The notes beneath the pieces are model-generated. The model was not told where the DNA came from. It searched no databases and worked only from the letters and a program-made list of their open reading frames with translations. 64,000 nucleotides of DNA, from NCBI RefSeq assembly GCF_900101615.1, contig NZ_FMZX01000006.1, forward strand, positions 145,600-209,599, written 5' to 3'. The stretch is from Belnapia rosea (GTDB taxonomy: Bacteria; Pseudomonadota; Alphaproteobacteria; Acetobacterales; Acetobacteraceae). Position 1 is the first letter of the stretch; every line of letters starts with the position of its first letter. The position numbers and the translations under genes are program-made. Shown one piece after another: positions 27,757 to 36,742 of the stretch.

Positions 27757-28901
27757 GCCAGCGCCCCCGCGAGCGCCGCGCGGCCGGCGGCGAGATGCGC
27801 CGCATCGGCGGCCGGCGCGTGCATCCGGGCGCATTGCACGTCGCGCCAGTGCCGCTCGAGCGGCAGGGCCCGGTCATGCGCATGGTTGCCGGCGAGCAGC
27901 GTCGCCTCCTCGACGGCGCGGACGGCATTCTCCGTCAGCACCACCTTGAGCGCCCCGGCCTCCGTGGCCGAGGGCGGCAGGCCGGCATCGGCGGTGGCGG
28001 CCAGCGCCTCGGTGATGCGGGCATTGGCGGCGAGCAGGCCCTCGATGCGGCCGACCGCCTCCTGCACGCGGGGCAGCGTGGCGAGCGGCGCGCCGAGGCT
28101 GCCCGGCGCCCGCTCCTGCACGAAGCCGATGATCCAGCCCCGCGCGGCCTGGGCGACGCCGGTATAGACCGCGGGCACCAGCACCGCGTTCCAGAGCATC
28201 TGCACCGCATCGGGCGCCGCGCGGCCGGGCGGGGCGAGGCCGATGGCATGCTCGGCCGGGATCTCCACCGCCTCGAACACCACGTCATGGCTGCCCGAGG
28301 CGCGCAGGCCGAGATGGTTCCAGGTCTCGAGGATGGTGATGCCCGGCGCATCGGCCGGGACGAGGAAGCTGCCGACCCGCGGCGCCTCCTCATCGGTGCG
28401 GGCGAAGACCTCCATCCAGCGGAGGCCGGGGGCGCCGGTCGCGTAGCGCTTGCGGCCGGTCAGCGCCCAGCCCGTGGCGGTGCGCCGCGCGACGGTCGCC
28501 GGCAGCCCGCCGCGCGTCGGCGAGCCGAGCTCCGGCTCGACGCGGAGGGCATTGACCAGCGCGCCCTCGGTCACCGCCTCGCGCTGCAGCCGCCGGCGGA
28601 GGGCCTCGGGCCAGTCCGGGCTGCGGGCCAGGGCGGCATGCTTCAGGTACTGCATGGCGAGGACGAGCGCCGTCGCCGGGCAGGCCGCACCGACCTGCGC
28701 GACGGCTTCGGCGGCGAGGCGCAGCCCCCCTCCCCCGCCGCCGAGCGCGGCCGGGACGGTGAGGCCGAGCAGCCCCGCCTCGCGCAGGGCGGCGAGGCTG
28801 TCATGGGGGAAGCTCGCCTCCCGGTCGTGCCGGGCCGCCGCCGCGGCGATGGCGGGCAGCAGGGCCCCGAGGCCGGCGAGCGGGTTGGGCTGTGCGGTCA
28901 T
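27753..28901 (-). CDS. Acyl-CoA dehydrogenase-fold flavoprotein (DszC/SfnC-like)
   Basis: The 382-aa protein has the N-terminal helical domain (DSLAALREAGLLGLTVPAA), middle beta domain (GRKRYATGAPGLRWMEVFA, ETWNHLGLRASGSHDVVFE) and C-terminal helices ending LERHWRDVQCARMHAP. The catalytic Glu of true acyl-CoA dehydrogenases is not evident, and the best fit is the flavin monooxygenase subgroup (DszC, SfnC) acting on organosulfur compounds. ATG 28901 overlaps the stop of the 72-aa gene as ATGA. With the LLM monooxygenase downstream it suggests a sulfone or sulfonate scavenging route. The assignment to sulfur metabolism is inference. Confidence 0.85.
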   Translation of the reverse strand: MTAQPNPLAGLGALLPAIAAAAARHDREASFPHDSLAALREAGLLGLTVPAALGGGGGGLRLAAEAVAQVGAACPATALVLAMQYLKHAALARSPDWPEALRRRLQREAVTEGALVNALRVEPELGSPTRGGLPATVARRTATGWALTGRKRYATGAPGLRWMEVFARTDEEAPRVGSFLVPADAPGITILETWNHLGLRASGSHDVVFEAVEIPAEHAIGLAPPGRAAPDAVQMLWNAVLVPAVYTGVAQAARGWIIGFVQERAPGSLGAPLATLPRVQEAVGRIEGLLAANARITEALAATADAGLPPSATEAGALKVVLTENAVRAVEEATLLAGNHAHDRALPLERHWRDVQCARMHAPAADAAHLAAGRAALAGALA

Positions 28902-29116
28902 CGGTTGGCCCTTTGCGGGATGCGGCGCGGGCCCGGGCCGCTGTTGCGGCCGACGACGAGCCCGGCGACGCGCTCGGCCTCGGCCGGGCTCGGGAAGGTG
29001 GCGCCGTCGATATCCTCGACGGCGGGGTCCGTGGCGATGAAGCGCCAGGCGGCGGCATGGGCGACGGCGACGCCGAGGAAGCGTCCCCCCACCTCGATGG
29101 GGCGTGACGTATGCAT
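28898..29116 (-). CDS. 72-aa conserved-looking protein, first gene of the organosulfur operon
   Basis: The 72-aa protein starts MHTSRPIEVGGRFLGVAV and includes WRFIATDPAVEDIDG and PSPAEAERVAGLVVGR, ending with a basic, Pro/Arg-rich tail. It has no signal peptide or membrane helix. I do not recognise a named domain. ATG 29116 has GGGAG about 8 bases upstream, and the stop overlaps the next gene as ATGA. Being the coupled leader gene of a flavoprotein operon, it may act with the DszC-like enzyme, but this is only context. Confidence 0.65.
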   Translation of the reverse strand: MHTSRPIEVGGRFLGVAVAHAAAWRFIATDPAVEDIDGATFPSPAEAERVAGLVVGRNSGPGPRRIPQRANR

Positions 29117-29630
29117 GGCTATGGCTCCCGGCATGCCGGGGCACGCCGAACGGGATGGCTGATGGGGGTGGCGGTGGGCGGGCGCTCAGCGCCGACAGCG
29201 CATCCCGCGACAGCGAAGGGCCATGCGGGCCTTCGGGCCGGAGGGGTGGTGCTTTAGCGCTTGGTATCGCGGTGCAAGCTGCATCGTTCAAAATCCGCGG
29301 GGTCAGGGCGGAATGCCCCGGCCACGGACGGATTGAACGATCAATGACGGTTATTCGTCAACCTGAGAAATCACGATTTGCCACGAGCCTATTCACGTCA
29401 GCGCGCGCATGATCCACGAACCTTATGAATTCAGTGGTTTATGGGCTTCATCGACCCTCACTCCGGCCCGGCCACGCATCCACGGCCCATGCGGTAGCTG
29501 CACTTTCCACCACTTCATCGCGTATATAGGCGCCCTGGCCCGGCGCCCGGCCGATGAATGGATGGGAGCCTGCCGTTGCGCGCCCGCCGCAACCCTGGGG
29601 CCGCGGTGCCGGCCATGGCAGGCTGCCGCC
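29117..29630. other. Divergent promoter region of the organosulfur operon and hydrolase gene
   Basis: These 514 bp have no supported gene and are AT-richer than the surroundings, especially 29331-29450. They separate the leftward organosulfur operon from the rightward Tat-exported hydrolase and hold two adjacent inverted repeats (listed separately). Confidence 0.45.
29333..29360. promoter_or_regulatory. Two adjacent inverted repeats, candidate operator
   Basis: TTGA-ACGA-TCAA (29333-29344) is followed directly by TGACG-GTTATT-CGTCA (29345-29360, perfect 5-bp arms, 6-bp spacer). The pair lies about 215 bp upstream of the leftward organosulfur operon and is in AT-rich DNA. No regulator is encoded next to it. 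Confidence 0.4.
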
Positions 29631-30983
29631 ATGACGATTCCCCGCCGCACCGCCCTCGCCCTGCCCGGCCTTGCCCTGCCCTTCCTCGCCGGCATCGTCC
29701 GCGCCCAGGCCCCTGAGGCGCCGACGCCGGTGCTCTTCCTGCACGGCAACGGTGACCATGCGGCCCTGTGGCAGACGACGCTCTGGCGCTTCGAGTCCAA
29801 CGGCTGGCCGCGCGAGCGGCTGCGGGCGGTGAACTTCCCCGACCCGCTGGCGCGCGACGACGATGCCGTGGCGCAGCCCCGCCGCAGCAGCAGCCTGGAA
29901 CAGACCGAGCGCCTCGCTGAATTCGTCCGCACATTCCGCGCCGAGACCGGCGCCACGCGCATCGCGCTGGCCGGCAACAGCCGTGGCGGCAACCCGATCC
30001 GCGATTTCACCGTCCATCAGGGTGGCGCCTCGCAGGTCTCGCATGCGGTGCTCTGCGGCACGCCGAATCGCGGCGTCCATGACTGGCCGGAGCGCGCCGG
30101 GAACGAGTTCAACGGCCGCGGTCCTTTCCTTAGCCGGCTGAATGCCGGGCCAAGCGACGTGGTGGCGGAGACCGCCTTCCTCACCCTCCGCAGCGACGGC
30201 AACGACCTCTACGCCCAGCCCCGCGCCATCTGGTCGCCGACGACGCCGGACCGGCCGACGGGCACCGATGTCGACGGGCCCGAGTTGCGCGGCGCGACGA
30301 ATCTGGTGCTGCCCGGCCTCGACCACCGCGAGACCGCCTACCATGCCCGCGCCTTCGCCGAGATGGCGCGCTTCATCGCCGGCCGCGCCCCCGCCCGCAT
30401 TGCCGTGCTGCCGGAGGCGCGGCCGGTGCTGGACGGGCTCGTCACCGGCACGCCCGGCGGCGTGCAGACCAACCGCCCGGTCGAGGGCGCCGTGGTCGAG
30501 GTCTTCCGCACCGACCCGGAGACGGGCGCCCGCATCGGCGAGGCGCTGCACCGCCGCACCACCGGGGCCGACGGACGCTGGGGGCCGGTCACCGTCGAGC
30601 CGGGCTGGACGCTCGAGCTGGTGGTGGCGGCGCCGGAGCATCCGGTCACCCATATCTACCGCTCGCCCTTCCCGCGCTCCTCCTCCGTCCTGCATCTCCG
30701 CCCCGCCCGGCCGCTGACCGAGGCGGATCGCGCGGCCGGCGGCGTGCTGCTCTTCACCCGGCCGCGCGGCTATTTCTGCCTGCCGCGCGACGCCATCCTG
30801 CTCGACGGCCGGGTGCCGGGCGACGTGCCGCAGGGCATCGCCCGCGCCGCGACGGCGACGCTGCGGCTGCCGGCGGGCGAGCTCGGCCGGCCCATCCCCG
30901 CCCTGTTCAACGAGGAGCGCCTCGTCGCCCGCGCCTGGCCCGCCGCCGAGGGACGCATCGCGGTGGCCGAGCTGACCTGGTAG
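29631..30983 (+). CDS. Tat-exported alpha/beta hydrolase
   Basis: The 450-aa protein begins MTIPRRTALALPGLALPFL with a cleavage-like AQA near residue 25, a twin-arginine signal. The hydrolase domain shows VLFLHGNGDHAALWQ and the nucleophile elbow LAGNSRGGN (Ser117), then a candidate acid and PGLDHRETAYH as the histidine region. The C-terminal 150 residues look like a beta-sandwich or carboxypeptidase-regulatory-like extension (GAVVEVFRTDPETGARIG). The likely activity is esterase or polyester depolymerase in the periplasm. ATG 29631 is chosen because the signal begins there. A strong hairpin terminator follows. Confidence 0.82.
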   Translation: MTIPRRTALALPGLALPFLAGIVRAQAPEAPTPVLFLHGNGDHAALWQTTLWRFESNGWPRERLRAVNFPDPLARDDDAVAQPRRSSSLEQTERLAEFVRTFRAETGATRIALAGNSRGGNPIRDFTVHQGGASQVSHAVLCGTPNRGVHDWPERAGNEFNGRGPFLSRLNAGPSDVVAETAFLTLRSDGNDLYAQPRAIWSPTTPDRPTGTDVDGPELRGATNLVLPGLDHRETAYHARAFAEMARFIAGRAPARIAVLPEARPVLDGLVTGTPGGVQTNRPVEGAVVEVFRTDPETGARIGEALHRRTTGADGRWGPVTVEPGWTLELVVAAPEHPVTHIYRSPFPRSSSVLHLRPARPLTEADRAAGGVLLFTRPRGYFCLPRDAILLDGRVPGDVPQGIARAATATLRLPAGELGRPIPALFNEERLVARAWPAAEGRIAVAELTW

Positions 30984-30988
30984 CCGCA

Positions 30989-31017
30989 CCCCGGCGCATG
31001 CCGGGGGACTTGCTTTT
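30989..31017 (+). terminator. Intrinsic terminator of the hydrolase gene
   Basis: CCCCGGC (30989-30995), loop GCAT, GCCGGGG (31000-31006), followed shortly by TTGCTTTT (31010-31017). It sits 6 bases after the hydrolase stop and just before the TetR gene. Confidence 0.75.
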
Positions 31018-31056
31018 GATGGCGACCGCTATCTATTCTCCGTGGAGGAGGTGGAT

Positions 31057-31632
31057 ATGCGGGTCAGCAAGGCACAGGTGGCGGAGAACAGGGCCAGGCT
31101 CCTGGCCGAGACGGCACGGATGATCCGCGAGGCCGGCATCGCGGGCTCGGGCGTCGATGCCCTGGCCCGCGCCGCCGGCTTCACTCATGGCAGCCTCTAC
31201 AGCCAGTTCGGCTCGAAGGAGCGGCTGGTCGCCGAGGCGCTGGCCGAAGCGATGGCGGCCAGCGACGCCGTCCAGGCGGACAGGCTGCCACCCGGCGGCG
31301 GGATCGGCCGCTTCGCCGCGCAATACCTCTCGCCCGCGCACCGGGACCGGCCCGGCACCGGCTGCGCCCTGGCCGCGATCGGGCCGGAAGCGGCCCGCGA
31401 GGGCAGCGCCGTCCGCAGCACCTTCACCGCCGCCCTGCGCCGCATGGCCGGGCGCCTGGCCGCCGCGCTGCCGCTGGAGCCGAAGGCGGCCGAGCCGGCG
31501 GCGCTCGCCAGCCTCTCCACCCTCGTCGGCGCGCTGATCCTGGCGCGTGCCGTGGATGACCCCGAGCTCTCCGACCGCATCCTCGCGGCCGGGCGCAGCC
31601 ACCTGTCCGCCGGTGATGCCGGCGGCGCCTGA
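31057..31632 (+). CDS. TetR/AcrR-family regulator
   Basis: The 191-aa protein has the N-terminal TetR helix-turn-helix (AETARMIREAGIAGSGVDALARAAGFTHGSLYSQFGSKERL, residues about 15-55) and a C-terminal ligand domain typical of the AcrR type that often controls efflux (TGCALAAIGPEAARE). ATG 31057 has GGAGGAG about 6 bases upstream. It is 10 bp ahead of an MFS gene and probably represses it, but that gene carries a frameshift. Confidence 0.92.
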   Translation: MRVSKAQVAENRARLLAETARMIREAGIAGSGVDALARAAGFTHGSLYSQFGSKERLVAEALAEAMAASDAVQADRLPPGGGIGRFAAQYLSPAHRDRPGTGCALAAIGPEAAREGSAVRSTFTAALRRMAGRLAAALPLEPKAAEPAALASLSTLVGALILARAVDDPELSDRILAAGRSHLSAGDAGGA

Positions 31633-31642
31633 GGGACCATCG

Positions 31643-32937
31643 ATGCTCGCCAACCAACTCGCGCCCGCCCTCGCCCGCCGCGGCATCCATTATGGATGGG
31701 TGATGGTGGCGCTGACCTTCCTCGTCTCCCTCGCCTCGGCCGGCGCCATGGGCATCCTCGGCGCGCTGCTGCTGCCCCTGCAGCGCGAGACGGGCTGGGA
31801 GACCGCCACCATCTCCGGCGCGCTGGCGCTGCGCCTGCTGCTCTTCGGGCTGATGGCGCCCTTCGCCGCCGCCCTGCTGCAGCGCTACGGGCTGCGCCGT
31901 ACATCGTCGTCGCGCTCTCCCTGGTGCTGATCGGCTGCCTGCTGTCGATGCGGATGACGGCGCCCTGGCAGCTCTGGCTCAGTTGGGGCGTGCTGACCGG
32001 GCTTGGGACGGGCATGACAGCGCTGGTGCTCGGCGCGACGGTCGCCAACCGCTGGTTCGTCCAGCGGCGTGGCTTGGTGCTCGGCATGCTGACGGCGGCC
32101 AATGCCACCGGGCAGCTCGCCTTCCTGCCGCTCGCCGCCTGGCTGGCGCAGCATGAGGGCTGGCGGGCGGCGATGCTGCCGGGCCTCGGCGCCTGCCTCC
32201 TCGCCGGGCTGCTGATGTGGCTGTTCGGCCGCGACCACCCGGCGGAGCTTGGGCTGAATGCCTATGGCGACACCGCGGCGACGATCGCCCCGCGTCCCGC
32301 CGCGCCGGCCGGCAATGCGGTGCGCAACGCCTTCGCCGCCCTGGCCGAGAGCGCGCAGAGCCGCGTCTTCTGGATCCTCTTCGCCACCTTCCTGATCTGC
32401 GGCCTCTCCACCAACGGGCTGATCCAGACGCACTTCATCCCGCTCTGCTCCGATTTCGGCATGGCGGAGGTCGAGGCGGCCTCGGTGCTCGCCATGATGG
32501 GCATCTTCGACTTCGCCGGCACCATCGCCTCCGGCTGGCTGTCGGACCGCTACGACAACCGCCGGCTGCTCTTCTGGTACTACGGCCTGCGCGGCCTCTC
32601 GCTGCTCGTGCTGCCCTTCAGCACCTTCTCCCTCTACGGCCTGTCGATCTTCGCCGTCTTCTACGGGCTCGACTGGATTGCGACCGTCCCGCCCACGGTG
32701 AAGCTCGCCGGCCAGGCCTTCGGGCGGGAGCGGGCGCCGCTGGTCTTCGGCTGGATCTTCACCGCGCACCAGCTCGGCGCCGCCATCGCCGCGCTCGGCG
32801 CCGGGATGAGCCGGGATGCACTGGCGAGCTACCTGCCGGCCTTCTTCATCGCCGGCGCCGCCTGCCTCATCGCCGCGCTGCTGGCGCTGGCGGCGCGGCC
32901 GGCACGGCCCACCGCCGCCATCCCGGCCACGGCCTGA
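31643..32937 (+). pseudogene. MFS transporter (OFA/monocarboxylate-porter-like) with a single frameshift
   Basis: The N-terminal frame from ATG 31643 reads MFS helices (RGIHYGWVMVALTFLVSLAS and onwards) to about 31900 and then meets a stop at 31930. The rest, from YIVVALSLVLIG, continues perfectly in another frame to 32937. Around 31891-31903, GGGCTGCGCCGTACATC lacks one base after CGCCG to keep RRYIVV in frame. Apart from this the product would be a full MFS of about 430 aa with 12 helices. It may be a pseudogene, a sequencing error or a phase-variable site; no homopolymer longer than two is there. GAGGGA gives a good ribosome site. Confidence 0.85.
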
Positions 32938-33045
32938 CCAGGCAGCGTGCGGTCAAGCAGGCGGCGACGTCGCCGCCCAGGGCCTTCCTCGTGCTTCACG
33001 GGCGTATCCTCGTCATGGGCGCCCAGCCGTGTTGCGGGACGGCCC

Positions 33046-33603
33046 TCAGCGCCCAGCGGCAAGCGCGGCGACGGCATCGGCCAGCTGGCCAAGCGTCGCG
33101 CTCATCGCCTGGACGAGAGCCGGCAGCCCGGGCTCGGCCAGCGGCGTCTCGAAGCGCAGCACGCGCGCGGCCCGCGTCGCCCCGCCCGGCGGGCGCAGGG
33201 CAAGCTGGGCCAGGAGGGTGACAGCCGGGCCCGGCCCCGCTTCGAAGCGCTGGATCTCGGTCTCGAGGATCAGGCCCGCCTCGCCACGCAGCGCCCCGGT
33301 CTCGGTGAAGACGGTGGTGCCCGGCAGGCGCAGCATCAGGTCCTCGGCCAGGACGCGGGTCAGCATGTCGCTGAAGGGCTCGCCCCAGCGGGCACCGAGC
33401 GTCACGAGCCGCGAATCCGCGACGGCGCGGATGATCTGCGACCGGTCGAGATAGGCCGGGACGCCGACGCGGCGCAGCTCGATCAGCCCGGGCGCGCCGG
33501 AGCGTGCCGCCCCTGGCACTGCGACCATCCGGTACAGTTCGGGCTCGGCCGAGGCGCAACCGGCGAGCACCAGCCCGGCGAGCAGCATGCGGCGATCAAT
33601 CAT
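33046..33603 (-). CDS. pqiC: PqiC-like outer-membrane lipoprotein
   Basis: The 185-aa protein begins MIDRRMLLAGLVLAGCASAE with lipobox LAGC (Cys16). It has the ABC-transport-auxiliary fold of PqiC (VGVPAYLDRSQIIRA, GARWGEPFSDMLTRVLAEDL, ILETEIQRFEAG). PqiC is the outer-membrane end of the PqiABC intermembrane lipid tunnel. ATG 33603 overlaps the pqiB stop (ATGA). Last gene of the pqiABC operon. Confidence 0.92.
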   Translation of the reverse strand: MIDRRMLLAGLVLAGCASAEPELYRMVAVPGAARSGAPGLIELRRVGVPAYLDRSQIIRAVADSRLVTLGARWGEPFSDMLTRVLAEDLMLRLPGTTVFTETGALRGEAGLILETEIQRFEAGPGPAVTLLAQLALRPPGGATRAARVLRFETPLAEPGLPALVQAMSATLGQLADAVAALAAGR

Positions 33604-35291
33604 GGCGCATTCCCCCGGTCGGTGCGGCCGCGGATCAGCGCCTCCGGATGCCGGTCGAGCAGGTCGGCCAGCAACCGGACGGAACGCGCGGCATCGCTGG
33701 CCTGGGCCAGCACCCGCGCCACCTGGCGGTTGATCTCGCTCTGCGCTCCATAGCCCCGCTCGATCGAGGCCATGGCGCTGGAGGCGCGGCCCACCGCCTG
33801 GTCGAGGTTGCTGGCGATGCCGGGCAGCCGCCGCAGCAGCGGCGCCAGCCCCTCATCGGCCCGCCGCAGCAGCCCCTGGGCCTGGTCCAGCACCCCGGAC
33901 AGCCCTTGCACCGCACCCCGCAATTCCGGGCTTCCGGCGAGGCCGCTCACCGAGGCCAGGGTGTCGTTCAGGTTGCGGCCGATCTCGTCGAAGGGGATCG
34001 ATTGCAGCTGGGCGGCGACGGAGCTGACACTGGCCAGCACGCTGTCCGCGCTCATGGTCGGCATGACGATCTCCTCGCCCTGCAGCACCACCTCGGCCGG
34101 CGGGGCGTCGGGGACGAAGTCGAAGGCGATCACCACCTGTCCGGTGACGTAGCTGACCGTCTGCAGGCGGCCGCGGAGCCCGTTGCCGACCATCCGCCGG
34201 GCATAGGTCAGCACATCCTCCTGCGTCCGCCCCGCCTTGCCGGAGGGATAGGCGATGCGGTCCGGCTCGATGGCGATACGCACGGGCACGCGGAAGGTAT
34301 CGCTCGCCAGGTCATACTCCAGCGTCCGTTCGAGCACGCTGCCGATGCGCAGGCCGCGCATCTCGACCGGGGTGCCCACCTCGATCCCCCGCACCGATTC
34401 GTTGAAGTAGAGCAGGAAGACCAGGCGGTCCTTGGTCGTGGCGGAGACTGCGGCCTCAAGGTCGTCATAGAGCTGGAAGCGGGTGACATCCGGTGCCGGC
34501 GGCTCGTCACGCAGCTCGGGCGGCGTGTCGAAGGCGACGCCGCCGGCGAGCAGGGCACGCAGGCTCTCGAGCTCCAGCTTCAGCCCGCCTCCACCGAAGC
34601 GTGCATTGATGCCGGAGATGTTCCAGAAGCGGGACCCCTCCCGTAGATAGCCGTCGAAGGGGGAGCGGATGAAGGCATGGATGGTGACATTGCCGTCGAG
34701 CCCGGGCGGATCGATATCGAGGATCTCCCCCACCGTCACGTCGCGGAAGAAGACGGGCGACCCACGGTCGAGCGAGCCGACGCGCTGCGCCAGCAGGGTG
34801 AAGACCCGCCCCGGCTCGTCCGAGCGCACGCCGGGCGGATTCTCGAGCCCGGCGAAATCGCGTTCGCTGGCCCCCTCCCCGCCCGGGTCGAATTCGATAT
34901 AGGCGCCGGAGACGATGGTCTCGAGGCCGGAGACATTGCCGGCCGTCAGCCGCGGCCGCACCACCCAGAAGCGGGCGCCCTCGGTCAGCCGGCCCTGCAC
35001 CGACTTGTTCATGCGCAGCCGCACCTGGACCTGCTGCAGGTCGTCGGAGAGCTCGATCGTCTCGACCGTGCCGACCTGTACCGCCTTGTAGCGCACCTGG
35101 GTCTGCCCGGCGGTCAGCCCCCCCGCATCGCGGAAGGTGACGGTGACGAGGGGCCCGCGATCGACATAGGTCCGCCAGCCGAGATAGCCGGCGATCAGCA
35201 GCGCGACCACCGGCACCAGCCAGATGGGCGAGATGCGGCGGCGGCGCAGGCGGCGCTCCGCCTCGGCCGGTTGTTCCTGGGTACCGCTCAC
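33600..35291 (-). CDS. pqiB: PqiB-like MCE lipid-transport protein
   Basis: The 563-aa protein has one N-terminal membrane helix (PIWLVPVVALLIAGYLGWR) and three MCE repeats (VTVTFRDAGGLTAGQTQVRYK, GSPVFFRDVTVGEILDI, GTPVEMRGLRIGSVLE), then a long helical C-terminus that in PqiB forms the periplasmic needle. It bridges the inner and outer membrane for lipid transfer. GTG 35291 overlaps the pqiA stop as GTGA, so translation is coupled. Full-length. Confidence 0.95.
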   Translation of the reverse strand: MSGTQEQPAEAERRLRRRRISPIWLVPVVALLIAGYLGWRTYVDRGPLVTVTFRDAGGLTAGQTQVRYKAVQVGTVETIELSDDLQQVQVRLRMNKSVQGRLTEGARFWVVRPRLTAGNVSGLETIVSGAYIEFDPGGEGASERDFAGLENPPGVRSDEPGRVFTLLAQRVGSLDRGSPVFFRDVTVGEILDIDPPGLDGNVTIHAFIRSPFDGYLREGSRFWNISGINARFGGGGLKLELESLRALLAGGVAFDTPPELRDEPPAPDVTRFQLYDDLEAAVSATTKDRLVFLLYFNESVRGIEVGTPVEMRGLRIGSVLERTLEYDLASDTFRVPVRIAIEPDRIAYPSGKAGRTQEDVLTYARRMVGNGLRGRLQTVSYVTGQVVIAFDFVPDAPPAEVVLQGEEIVMPTMSADSVLASVSSVAAQLQSIPFDEIGRNLNDTLASVSGLAGSPELRGAVQGLSGVLDQAQGLLRRADEGLAPLLRRLPGIASNLDQAVGRASSAMASIERGYGAQSEINRQVARVLAQASDAARSVRLLADLLDRHPEALIRGRTDRGNAP

Positions 35292-36580
35292 GCCTTGCGC
35301 TCCGCCATGGCCTCCCGCTCCTCCGCGGCGTCCCACATCAGGCGTGGGTCGAAGGCCTCGGCGGCGAAGATGGTCAGCACCACCACGGCGGCGAAGCAGG
35401 CGGCGCCGAGCCCGGCACTGATCGAGGCGAGGTTGCCGAAGCGCACCAGCGCGATCAGCACCGAGACGACGAAGATGTCGATCATCGACCAGCGGCCGAT
35501 CGCCTCGACAATGCGGTAGAGCCGCGTCCGCGTGACGAGCTGCGACGCGGAGCGGCGATGGATGCCGATCAGCATGGTGGCGAGGCCGATGAGCTTCAGC
35601 AGCGGCACCGCGACGCTGGCGAGGAAGACGACGAGCGCCAGCGGCCAGAAGCCGCTCTCGACAAATTCCCAGGCGCCGCCCAGGATCGTGTGCGGCCCGC
35701 CATGGCCGAAGGTGACGATATCCATCACCGGGAAGGCATTGGCCGGTATGTAGAGCACCACCGCGGCGAGGATCAGCGCCCAGCTCCGCGCCACGCTGTT
35801 CGGCTTGCGTGGGTGCAGTACCGCCTCGCAGCGCCGGCAGCTGCTGCCCGGCTCCGCCGGGGCGACCAGCCGGCAGCAGCCGCAGCCGATCAGCGGCGCG
35901 GCCGGCAGCGGCGCCTCGGCCGGCGTGGCGGTGGCGCCGCGCGCCTCCAGCGCTTCCCAGACCCGGTCGGGATCGAGCTGGGCGTTGAGCGCCACCTGGG
36001 CCAGCGCCAACGCTGCCAGCCCATAAGCGGCTGGGCCGATCTCGACCTGCGCCAGATCCGCCAGGCGCGTGTAGGAGACCAGCACGCCGAAGAGAAAGAC
36101 CTCCAGCATCGCCCAAGGGCCAAGCCGCTCATGCCAGCGAAAGGCGAGGTAGAGGCGGCGGGGCGGCGCCTCCAGCCGCAGGCCGAGCAGCACCCCGACC
36201 AGCAGCAGCAGGCGTGCCAGCGGCACCGCGACCAGGGTGAGGATCACCAGGATGGAGAGCACCCCGAACCCGTCCTGCAGGAAGGAGAAGGCACCGGTCT
36301 CGACATGGCTGGACCGCACCTGGCCGAGCAATTGCAGGCCGAGGAAGGGCATGGTCATCGTCACCGCGTAGAGCACCAGCCCGGCGAGCCCGAGGGCCAG
36401 GGGCGCGTCGAGCGAGGCCGGCGCATGGCGCCGCAGCACCGTCTGGCAGCGCGGGCAGCGTGCCTCCTCGCGCCGCTCCAGCGGGCCGAGCCGGACCAGG
36501 CGGCCGCAACCCTCGCATTCCCGGAGGTCACGGCCGGGTGGCGCGTCGGCAGCCCCCATGGCGCTGACGACCAGGCTCAC
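35288..36580 (-). CDS. pqiA: PqiA-like integral membrane protein with two zinc ribbons
   Basis: The 430-aa protein has two halves, each with a Cys4 zinc ribbon (CEGCGRLV plus CPRCQTVL; CGCCRLV plus CRRCEAVL) followed by four membrane helices (ALGLAGLVLYAVTMTMPFL; ALILAAVVLYIPANAFPVMD). This is the PqiA arrangement, the inner-membrane partner of PqiB. The start is GTG 36580 or ATG 36559; neither has a clear ribosome site. First gene of the leftward pqiABC operon. Confidence 0.94.
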   Translation of the reverse strand: MSLVVSAMGAADAPPGRDLRECEGCGRLVRLGPLERREEARCPRCQTVLRRHAPASLDAPLALGLAGLVLYAVTMTMPFLGLQLLGQVRSSHVETGAFSFLQDGFGVLSILVILTLVAVPLARLLLLVGVLLGLRLEAPPRRLYLAFRWHERLGPWAMLEVFLFGVLVSYTRLADLAQVEIGPAAYGLAALALAQVALNAQLDPDRVWEALEARGATATPAEAPLPAAPLIGCGCCRLVAPAEPGSSCRRCEAVLHPRKPNSVARSWALILAAVVLYIPANAFPVMDIVTFGHGGPHTILGGAWEFVESGFWPLALVVFLASVAVPLLKLIGLATMLIGIHRRSASQLVTRTRLYRIVEAIGRWSMIDIFVVSVLIALVRFGNLASISAGLGAACFAAVVVLTIFAAEAFDPRLMWDAAEEREAMAERKA

Positions 36581-36742
36581 CGCGCGGTTCGCGCCCGGGC
36601 GGGGCAGGATCGGGGGTGGGATCGAACACGCATTCGGGGCAGCCTGAGCAAGAGGATCGGGCGCGGGAACGGTTCGAACCCGCAGGAGTTGCGCGGGCGC
36701 CCGGGACTGAACCTCTTGGTTACCCTTTGCGACCGCAGCCGC

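Noticed and set aside
36655..36730. A GGTTCGAACCC motif that looks like a tRNA T loop
   Set aside because: No acceptor, D or anticodon stem could be paired around it on either strand; the motif is a palindrome by chance.
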